NCBI GenBank assembly: GCA_024405215.1 | Contig: JAKSPB010000006.1 | Location: 22,035-86,034, forward strand | DNA from: Lentisphaeria bacterium | Lineage (GTDB): Bacteria > Verrucomicrobiota > Lentisphaeria > Oligosphaerales > Oligosphaeraceae | DNA length: 64,000 nt | Reading direction: 5' to 3' | Shown: piece by piece, positions 45,721-51,797 of the stretch | How the letters are laid out: every line of letters begins with the position of its first letter | How positions within the stretch are numbered: the stretch's first letter is position 1 | Program-made: the position numbers and the translations under genes | The notes under the pieces: model-generated | Seen by the model: only the letters and a program-made list of their open reading frames with translations | Databases searched by the model: none | Told to the model about the DNA's origin: nothing

Positions 45721-46050
45721 GAAACGAAAAAGCCGTGAGGGAAAAACCTCACGGCTTGAAGAAATGGTGGAGCACTTTCAGAGATTTCCAACGGATATCT
45801 CTTGGAGCGTTTTATGCTCAAAGCCTATTTTTGTAATCTGATAATATGCTGCTATTTATTAGTGTGTAACTGCTAGATTACAAAAAATCGACAAAAATTG
45901 TGTTGTGTCACGTGACACACCTCCTTCTTTTCATTGCTTTTCCGTTTCAAACTTCAGGGATTATCCCGAAACTTTGAAACAGGATTTGAGATTACAATGC
46001 CAAAAGACAAGTACAATTCACCTCGTACTTATTGGAATGAGTTTCTTCAC
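45721..46050 (+). repeat. direct repeat, copy 2: att-like hairpin plus structured leader
   Basis: Second copy of 43368-43698. The hairpin stem is agccgtgagg/cctcacggct. The central palindrome is tgtgtcacgtgacaca where copy 1 has tgtgtccctagacaca, so the outer arms are kept while the loop changes. The last ~110 bp are almost identical to copy 1. The 40 bp before it (tacgacagttcaaagtcagt onward) also precede copy 3 at 47457. Confidence 0.85.
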
Positions 46051-46056
46051 GGATAA
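45997..46056 (+). CDS. tiny conserved ORF, cassette 2
   Basis: 19 codons, 'MPKDKYNSPRTYWNEFLHG' and stop, sharing 18 residues with the tiny ORF of cassette 1 and differing silently at one codon before the end. It stops 62 bp before the DUF1016 gene, so it is not overlapped here. Leader peptide or relic is undecided. Confidence 0.4.
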   Translation: MPKDKYNSPRTYWNEFLHG

Positions 46057-46118
46057 AATTAAAGGCGAGTACTCGTTCTTATTTTCTGGTGGCAAGGCAA
46101 TGTCTCAAGAGGCATAAG

Positions 46119-47297
46119 ATGAAAGGTGAAATATCCCCTAAAGACTTCACGGTCGCGGTCGCAGACATCAAGCTTGCGATTCTTCAAGCCAGGGCAAAAG
46201 CGGCGCGCGTATCAAATGTGGAAGCCCTGAAACTTTATTTCTTTGTCGGCGGATATGTCTCTTTGAAGACACGAACGGCCAAATGGGGAGCTGGAGCCAT
46301 CGATGCCCTTTCGGAAAGACTGCAGGTTGAATTGCCGGGTTTACGCGGCTTTTCTCCTCAGCACATCAGGTTCATGAGGCAGTTTTATGAGGAATGGAAC
46401 ACAGTCCTTGGACTTGTCAGCAACGTTCATCCTGAAATTCGCTACTTGCCAAGTAGCGAAACCGAGGAGGAGATTTGCTACTTGGCGAGTAGCAGCACCA
46501 CGCCAGTTTCCAGTGAAAGGATGACAGATTTCCTCTCCATAGGTTTCACGCATCATCGCTCAATCTTCGGGAAATGCAAACAACTTGATGAACGCTGGTA
46601 CTATATCAGTCGCTGTGCCCGCGAGCAATGGACTGTTGAGACCCTTGAACGACACATAAAAGCAAAGGACTACGATCATGTCGGCGCATTGCCGAACAAT
46701 TTCTCGAAGACACTGTCACCCATTGCGCTGGCATCCCAGGCTGTAAGATCCTTCAAAGATGAGTATCTGCTGGATTTCGTGAACCTTGATAACATCGATG
46801 CCCGGTATCAATACGAGACTGACGAGCGTGTGCTTTCGAAATCAATGGTATGGGAAATAGAAAAGACCATTTCAGCATTGGGCGGCAATGACTTCTGTTT
46901 TATGGCGCGTGAAAAGCGACTGATTTTTGCCGATGAAGAATTTTTCGTTGACCTCTTGTTTTTCCATCGAGGCCTGAAAGCCATGGTCGCGGTCGAATTG
47001 AAAATGGGAGACTTCCATCCTGGATATCTGGGGCAGCTTAACTTCTATTTGTCAGCAATAGACAAACTTATGAAAAAGGATGATGAAAATCCAACCATTG
47101 GTTTGCTGCTCTGCGAGACAATGAACAAGCCAGTCGTGCAGTTGGCTGTTCAGGGCTATTCGCAGCCAATTGGCATTGCCACTTATCAGGCATTGAAAGA
47201 TATTCCGGAGCCATACAAGACACTGGCTCCAGTAATTGAGGGAGTTCGGTGTGTGCTGGTTGAACACAATGCCAGTGGAAATAAAAAACACAAATGA
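46119..47297 (+). CDS. DUF1016 (YhcG-type) PD-(D/E)XK nuclease family protein
   Basis: 392 residues. The N-terminal DUF1016 helical domain ('GGYVSLKTRTAKWGAGAIDA', 'LRGFSPQHIRFMRQFYEEW') is followed by a PD-(D/E)XK nuclease-like domain: 'ALGGNDFCFMAREKRLIFAD', 'FFVDLLFFHRGLKAMVAVEL' with catalytic Asp and E-L-K, then 'PGYLGQLNFYLSAID'. Such proteins occur beside type I restriction genes and in mobile islands. The start at 46119 has aagagg upstream and gives the usual length; the frame extends ten codons further. Two near-copies of a 21-bp palindromic motif sit in the coding sequence at 46437-46493. Payload of cassette 2. Confidence 0.87.
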   Translation: MKGEISPKDFTVAVADIKLAILQARAKAARVSNVEALKLYFFVGGYVSLKTRTAKWGAGAIDALSERLQVELPGLRGFSPQHIRFMRQFYEEWNTVLGLVSNVHPEIRYLPSSETEEEICYLASSSTTPVSSERMTDFLSIGFTHHRSIFGKCKQLDERWYYISRCAREQWTVETLERHIKAKDYDHVGALPNNFSKTLSPIALASQAVRSFKDEYLLDFVNLDNIDARYQYETDERVLSKSMVWEIEKTISALGGNDFCFMAREKRLIFADEEFFVDLLFFHRGLKAMVAVELKMGDFHPGYLGQLNFYLSAIDKLMKKDDENPTIGLLLCETMNKPVVQLAVQGYSQPIGIATYQALKDIPEPYKTLAPVIEGVRCVLVEHNASGNKKHK

Positions 47298-47351
47298 AAA
47301 TTCCAGGGCAGGAACTTCATTGCCCCCCCTTCTCAGGGAAGCGGCTCATAG

Positions 47352-47447
47352 CAGGATGTCGTGACCATCGTCAGGCCCGACACCATCCTCAAATGGCAGC
47401 GGCACATGGTCGCGGCGCCTTACGATAGTTCAAAGTCAGTCAGGTGA
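47352..47447 (+). pseudogene. truncated integrase-type transposase fragment
   Basis: 31 codons without a start: 'DVVTIVRPDTILKWQRHMVA' then 'APYDSSKSVR' and stop. Same end as the fragment at 45244-45708 but without the 159-bp insert, so it shows the empty site. Immediately followed by the hairpin repeat and tRNA-Phe. Confidence 0.7.
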
Positions 47448-47456
47448 TTTTCCTGC

Positions 47457-47503
47457 GTAGAAACGAAAAAAGCCGTGAGGAAAAACCTCACGGCTTGAAA
47501 AAA
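47457..47503 (-). terminator. tRNA-operon terminator, copy 3 of the hairpin repeat
   Basis: Hairpin agccgtgagg/cctcacggct followed on the minus strand by six T, just past tRNA-Phe: a standard rho-independent terminator of the tRNA transcript. The surrounding 50 bp match the starts of the two cassette repeats, so this is also the likely integration site. Confidence 0.8.
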
Positions 47504-47579
47504 TGGTGGCAAGGAGCAGAATCGGACTGCTGACACGGTGATTTTCAGTCACCTGCTCTACCAACTGAGCTACCCCGCC
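47504..47579 (-). tRNA. tRNA-Phe (anticodon GAA)
   Basis: Cloverleaf: acceptor ggcgggg/ccttgcc (two G-U pairs), D stem gctc/gagc, anticodon stem ggtga/tcacc with loop ctgaaaa, T stem agcag/ctgct, discriminator A and encoded CCA. The T loop is tccgatt; the normally invariant T55 is C. Transcribed after tRNA-Arg. Confidence 0.92.
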
Positions 47580-47593
47580 ACGCAAAATTTTAA

Positions 47594-47670
47594 TGGTGAA
47601 CCCGGAGGAGTTCGAATCCCCAACCTTCTGGTCCGTAGCCAGACGCTCTATCCAATTGAGCTACGGGTCC
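47594..47670 (-). tRNA. tRNA-Arg (anticodon ACG)
   Basis: Cloverleaf: acceptor ggacccg/cgggttc, D stem gctc/gagc, anticodon stem tctgg/ccaga with loop ctacgga, T stem gggga/tcctc with normal loop ttcgaac, A discriminator and encoded CCA. The A34 is a substrate for TadA. 14 bp upstream of tRNA-Phe. Confidence 0.95.
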
Positions 47671-47944
47671 ACTGAACTGACTTCACTCGTTAAGGAGTTA
47701 TGTCGTGCGGCTTACTTTAAGCGTTCAATCCAGGATTGCAAGTGGAGAAACGTGTTTTTTTGAAAGATTCTTTGAAAAGAGGGCAGAAATACGCTCGGGG
47801 ATTGCCGTTGGAAGCCTCAGTCCAAAGGGACTGTTGCCAACCTTCAGCTTCCGGCAGCGTCAATTCTTGCTCGCATTTCCGAATTCGCCCCTTCAATTGA
47901 ATGAAGTCGCCAGCGACGAACAGCAAAACAAAATTTTGCTTGGT

Positions 47945-48022
47945 ATGCCATCCGCATTTTCATCCCGGAGAAAACAAGAAATGGGCTGTTACAGAACGTT
48001 GCGGTTTTGTAACAGCCCATTG
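47945..48022 (-). terminator. terminator hairpin of the SDR gene, inverted copy of the 17.5-kb repeat
   Basis: Stem atgggctgttaca (47981-47993) / tgtaacagcccat (48008-48020), 14-nt loop, pyrimidine-rich tail on the minus strand, 33 bp past the SDR stop. About 75 bp match the reverse complement of 17507-17590. The rest of 47671-47944 shows no gene. Confidence 0.7.
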
Positions 48023-48053
48023 GAATTCCAGGCTAAATCAGCCTAGGGCGGCA

Positions 48054-48911
48054 TTACACGCCGGAGAAGGCGGCGAAGCCACCGTCGATGGGAATGACAG
48101 TTCCGTTGACGAAGGCAGAGGCCTTGTCATCCAGCAGCCAGAGGACGGCGCCGAGGAGGTCTTCGGGAGTGCCGAAGCGTCCCATGGGGGTATGGGAGAG
48201 AATGGTCTGGCCACGAGGAGTCAGAGAGCCATCGGGGTTGGTGAGCAGGGCGCGGTTCTGGTTTGTAACGAAGAATCCAGGGGCGATGGCGTTGACGCGG
48301 ATACCGACCTTGGAGAGGTGGGTGGCCAGCCACTGGGTGAAGTTGCTGACGGCAGCCTTGGCGCCAGAGTAGGCGGGGATCTTGGTCAGGGGGCGGAAGG
48401 CATTCATGGAGGAGACGTTCAGAATGGTTCCGTGACCCTTCTTGACCATGTCGGCGCTGAAGACCTGGGTGGGCAGCAGGGTGCCGATGAAGTTCAGGTT
48501 GAAGACGAAGGAGATGCCGTTGGGATCCAGGTTGAAGAAGTTGAACTCGCCTTCCTTAGGAGCGACGACGTCATCCTGGGTGGCGAACTCGTGGGCGGTG
48601 GTGCCCTTGGGGTTGTTGCCGCCGGCCCCGTTGATCAGGATGTCAACAGGACCGAACGCGGCGGTGACCTGGTCGTGGGCTGCCTCCAGGGAAGCCTTGT
48701 CCAGGACGTTGGCGGAAACGGCGATGGCCTCGCCGCCATCGGCCTTGATGGCATCGACGCAGGCCTGGGCTGCCTCGACCTTCAGGTCAAGGACAGCGAC
48801 CTTGGCGCCAGCGGAAGCCAGCGCGTGCGCCATCATGCTGCAGAGAACACCACCGGCGCCGGTAACCACGGCAACCTTGCCTTTCAGATCCACATTCAGA
48901 GGAAGATCCAT
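48054..48911 (-). CDS. SDR-family oxidoreductase (fructuronate/mannonate reductase-like)
   Basis: 285 residues. A Rossmann NAD(P) motif 'VAVVTGAGGVLCSMMAHALA', 'DILINGAGGNNP', catalytic Ser in 'ILNVSSMNAFRPLTKIPAYS' and Tyr-x3-Lys in 'AYSGAKAAVSNFTQWLATHL', then 'RVNAIAPGFFVTNQNRALL'. The long loop after NNP and 'QNRALL' resemble the SDR D-mannonate oxidoreductases that interconvert D-fructuronate and D-mannonate in glucuronate catabolism. The last Gly of the nucleotide motif is Cys (VLC). A strong aaggag SD precedes the ATG. Exact substrate is not certain. Confidence 0.82.
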   Translation of the reverse strand: MDLPLNVDLKGKVAVVTGAGGVLCSMMAHALASAGAKVAVLDLKVEAAQACVDAIKADGGEAIAVSANVLDKASLEAAHDQVTAAFGPVDILINGAGGNNPKGTTAHEFATQDDVVAPKEGEFNFFNLDPNGISFVFNLNFIGTLLPTQVFSADMVKKGHGTILNVSSMNAFRPLTKIPAYSGAKAAVSNFTQWLATHLSKVGIRVNAIAPGFFVTNQNRALLTNPDGSLTPRGQTILSHTPMGRFGTPEDLLGAVLWLLDDKASAFVNGTVIPIDGGFAAFSGV

Positions 48912-49223
48912 GTTAATACTCCTTGTTTAGAGGGATGGTATGCGAAAATACGGGAAACACTCCCGCGTAAAAAAACTTTACTGTTCAGAAGGAATGCCTT
49001 GCGCCACGAATGAACAAAAGCGGACACGAATTTTTCCGTTTCCGTCTAGGCTAGCAACGCTGCGGAAGCGTCAGTTCCCACGCTTTTCCGGAGGCCGAAG
49101 AAAGGAGGTTCAGGACCGGCAGCCTGGACGCCATTGGCAGCCATCGTCGCGCATTCGTGGTTCTGCAATCTTGTTCTGGACAATGGCAAAACAAAGCGTG
49201 TTGCCATTGACACGAAAACGACA
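48912..49223. other. intergenic region without a recognised gene
   Basis: 312 bp between the SDR start and the nfo stop. It includes the SDR leader with its SD. Nothing else is recognised apart from a short ttgccattgacac motif near 49201 and its partial partner gacaatggcaaaac near 49180. Confidence 0.5.
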
Positions 49224-50075
49224 TTAACCTAACGCCGATTCCGCAGCCTGCCGAAGACGGCTCGTCTCTTCAGGCCAGCGTTCTGGTTCAGGCGTCTCGA
49301 GAATCATGGGAATTTCGTCAATTCTGGGATCCTTCACGATGTCCAGGAAGGTCTTCCACCCCAGAAGACCATCCCCGATTGGCGCATGGCGATCCAAGTG
49401 GGACCCCAGCGTGGACTTGGTATCATTGAGATGCATTCCGCGAAGGAACGGAAAGCCGATGCGCTCCTCGAACTCCTTCCAGAAGCCCTGGAGGCCTTCT
49501 GGCGTGGCCAGGTCAATGCCCGCGGCATACGCATGACACGTGTCGATGCAGATTCCACAGCGTTTTGGATTGTCCACAAGTTCCAGAAGCCTCTGGAGTT
49601 CCTCCAGGGACGCGCCGGCCACATTGCCCTGCCCTGCGGTATTCTCGATGACCGCGACGGCGGACTCCGTCTCCGCCAGCGCAATGCGAATGCCCTCGGC
49701 AATCCTGGGAAGCGTCTCGTCAAGAGACGCGCCCAGGCCGCTTCCGGGATGGAAATTCAGCAACTTCAGCCCGAATGCCTCCACGCGCCGCATTTCCTCC
49801 GTAAAAGCCTCCGTGGCGTTCTTGCGCTTTTCCGGATCGGGATTCCCCAGGTTGATCAAGTAGGAATCGTGAGGCAGGATCGCCTTGGCGTCAAAATTTC
49901 CTTCAGCGCAATGCTTCAGAAAAGCGACCTTCTCCTCCTCCTTGACGGCAGGGGCCCGCCACTGGCGCTGGTTTTTCGTGAAAATGGCAAAGCCATTGGC
50001 GTTGCATTCCACTGCACGGCCAGGCGCCTGGAAAAGGCCGCCGGCGATACTGACATGAGGACCGATGTATTTCAT
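49224..50075 (-). CDS. nfo: endonuclease IV (AP endonuclease)
   Basis: 283 residues, standard length. It cleaves DNA 5' of abasic sites in base-excision repair. N-terminal 'MKYIGPHVSIAGGLFQAPGR', 'NGFAIFTKNQRQWRAPAV', then zinc ligands in 'LKLLNFHPGSGLG', 'AVAVIENTAGQGN', 'GICIDTCHAYAAGIDL', 'GMHLNDTKSTLGSHLDRHAP' and 'IPMILETPEPE'. The homologous N-terminus fixes the start at 50075; an open frame extends much further upstream into dapF. The gene ends a four-gene operon and begins 10 bp after dapF. Confidence 0.95.
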   Translation of the reverse strand: MKYIGPHVSIAGGLFQAPGRAVECNANGFAIFTKNQRQWRAPAVKEEEKVAFLKHCAEGNFDAKAILPHDSYLINLGNPDPEKRKNATEAFTEEMRRVEAFGLKLLNFHPGSGLGASLDETLPRIAEGIRIALAETESAVAVIENTAGQGNVAGASLEELQRLLELVDNPKRCGICIDTCHAYAAGIDLATPEGLQGFWKEFEERIGFPFLRGMHLNDTKSTLGSHLDRHAPIGDGLLGWKTFLDIVKDPRIDEIPMILETPEPERWPEETSRLRQAAESALG

Positions 50076-50085
50076 AAGGTCATTT

Positions 50086-50958
50086 TCAATAGAGCTGCGC
50101 GTCATAGACGCGTTCCACGGGACCGACCAGCGTGGCGCGGAATGCGTCATCCAGGGAAATCCGAAGATTACCGCCCGGCATGACCACAGTGACAGGCGAC
50201 TGGCAGAGCCCCAGGCGAACGGCCACGGATGCGCAGGCCGTGGCGCTGGTTCCGCTGGCCAGGGTATATCCCGCGCCACGCTCGTAGATTTCCACGCGGA
50301 CCGTATGCTCGTCCAGCGCCTTCAGGAACTGGACATTTGTGCGCTTTGGGAAAAGCGGATGCGCCTCCAGGGCGGGTCCCAGCCGCATGGCCAGTTCCTT
50401 CGTAGGCAATTCCTCCCGCAGGACCACGCAATGGGGATTCCCGACGGTAGCGGCGCAGAATTCCACGCGTTCGCCATCGATTTCCAGAAATTCCCGTAGG
50501 ACCTGCCGAGCCGGGCCATTCACGGGAATCACGGCGCTGTCAAAGGAGACAGGCCCCATTTCCGCCTCGATGGCGTTCTCGGGGTCCAGGATGCGGCAGC
50601 GCACGGGACCGCCCAGCGTAGCCAGAACAAACGGTGTTTCCAGGGCGACCATCCCGCAGTCGTAGAGATATCGCGCAAAAATCCGGACGCCATTTCCGCT
50701 CTTTTCCGCTTCGCTTCCATCGGGATTCAGGATGCGGAAAGCGCAGAGGGCCTCCGGCTGCCCCAGCTTCTTGAAGAACGGATTGCCGGGCATGTATGGC
50801 CCATATAGGATGCCGTCGCTGCCCAGGCCGTAGTGCGGGTCGCAGATTTTCCGGACGGACTCTTCGTCAACGGCATCGGGAATCGCGGCCTGTCCCTCCA
50901 GGGGAATCAAGTAGTCGTTTCCCAAGCCGTGGTATTTCCGGAAATAGGTGGCGTTCAT
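50086..50958 (-). CDS. dapF: diaminopimelate epimerase-family protein with Ser in place of both catalytic Cys
   Basis: 290 residues, DapF fold with two pseudo-symmetric halves. 'FRKYHGLGNDYLI' at the N-terminus and 'LNPDGSEAEKSGNGVRIFAR' and 'GAGYTLASGTSATACASVAV' are the two active-site loops. In E. coli both carry the acid/base cysteine (CGNG and ACGTG); here residues 87 and 235 are Ser. DapF converts LL- to meso-diaminopimelate for lysine and peptidoglycan. A Ser/Ser enzyme may have altered chemistry or belong to a divergent DapF-like subgroup. Its start overlaps the upstream stop (ATGA). The symbol is given by family, not proven function. Confidence 0.8.
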   Translation of the reverse strand: MNATYFRKYHGLGNDYLIPLEGQAAIPDAVDEESVRKICDPHYGLGSDGILYGPYMPGNPFFKKLGQPEALCAFRILNPDGSEAEKSGNGVRIFARYLYDCGMVALETPFVLATLGGPVRCRILDPENAIEAEMGPVSFDSAVIPVNGPARQVLREFLEIDGERVEFCAATVGNPHCVVLREELPTKELAMRLGPALEAHPLFPKRTNVQFLKALDEHTVRVEIYERGAGYTLASGTSATACASVAVRLGLCQSPVTVVMPGGNLRISLDDAFRATLVGPVERVYDAQLY

Positions 50959-51794
50959 CGGCGGAAGCCTCCGCGGGGACGTCCGCCAAAACGATCCTGC
51001 TGGGTCATGCGAACAGGCGCAGGCTGCTCCAGCCCCAGGGCATACCACTGTTCGCCGAGGCCGGCGTTGCTGAAACGGGTCAGGCGCTTGTTGGCCAGAT
51101 GCTCCCAGTTCTGGGAGATGACGGGATCGTCGGTCTTGGACTTCGCCTCATCCAGCAAGGTAACCGCCTCGGTCAGCTTGTTCTGCTTGACCAGGATCCA
51201 GGAATAGAGCGCATAGACGATGGTGCCTCTCTCGTACTTGAAGCGGGAGATGTGCTTCTTGAAGAGCTTTTCAATGGCGGCCAGGTCTTCGGGGTCCTTC
51301 TTCCACTGCAAGACCATCTTCATGCAGAGGATCATGGGATCCAGGACCATCACCCTTTCCAGCACGGGACGTGCGGCATCGTAATCCTTCAGCTGGTAGA
51401 GGAGCTGTCCCTTCAGCATGTCGGCCTGCTTCTGGGCGAGGGGGTTCCAGAGCTGGAACTTGCGAATGCCGTCCAGGGGAATCATGGCATGGCGATATGC
51501 CTCGGCCTGTTCGGCCTCCAGCTGTGCCATGGCCTTGGATCCGGTGAAGCCTTTGTTGACCATGGCGTTGGCCTTGACCCGCAGGCGGTTCTGGGCCTCC
51601 ATGAGTTCATTTTGGATTCCGTTGAAGACGGCGTTCATCTTCTTCCGGATATAGAGGTTGATCGGCACCAATACGGCCAGCATCCCGGCCAAGAAAGCTA
51701 GGATGGCATAGCCCCAGTGTTCGCCGTTTCCGGCATTGTAGGAGAAGTAGGCGGCGGCGGCGGCCACAACGAAGGCGATGATGAAGGTCAGCAT
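50955..51794 (-). CDS. membrane-anchored TPR-like protein of unknown function
   Basis: 279 residues. Two transmembrane helices at the N-terminus ('MLTFIIAFVVAAAAAYFSY' and 'ILAFLAGMLAVLVPINLYI') are followed by a cytoplasmic helical region with TPR-like spacing ('KGQLLYQLKDYDAARPVLER', 'SWILVKQNKLTEAVTLLDEA') and a basic Arg/Gly tail ('DRFGGRPRGGFRR') that may bind RNA. It sits between rnr and dapF with 3-bp and overlapping junctions, so a link to RNA turnover is possible (inference). The family is not recognised. Confidence 0.75.
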   Translation of the reverse strand: MLTFIIAFVVAAAAAYFSYNAGNGEHWGYAILAFLAGMLAVLVPINLYIRKKMNAVFNGIQNELMEAQNRLRVKANAMVNKGFTGSKAMAQLEAEQAEAYRHAMIPLDGIRKFQLWNPLAQKQADMLKGQLLYQLKDYDAARPVLERVMVLDPMILCMKMVLQWKKDPEDLAAIEKLFKKHISRFKYERGTIVYALYSWILVKQNKLTEAVTLLDEAKSKTDDPVISQNWEHLANKRLTRFSNAGLGEQWYALGLEQPAPVRMTQQDRFGGRPRGGFRR

Positions 51795-51797
51795 GGT

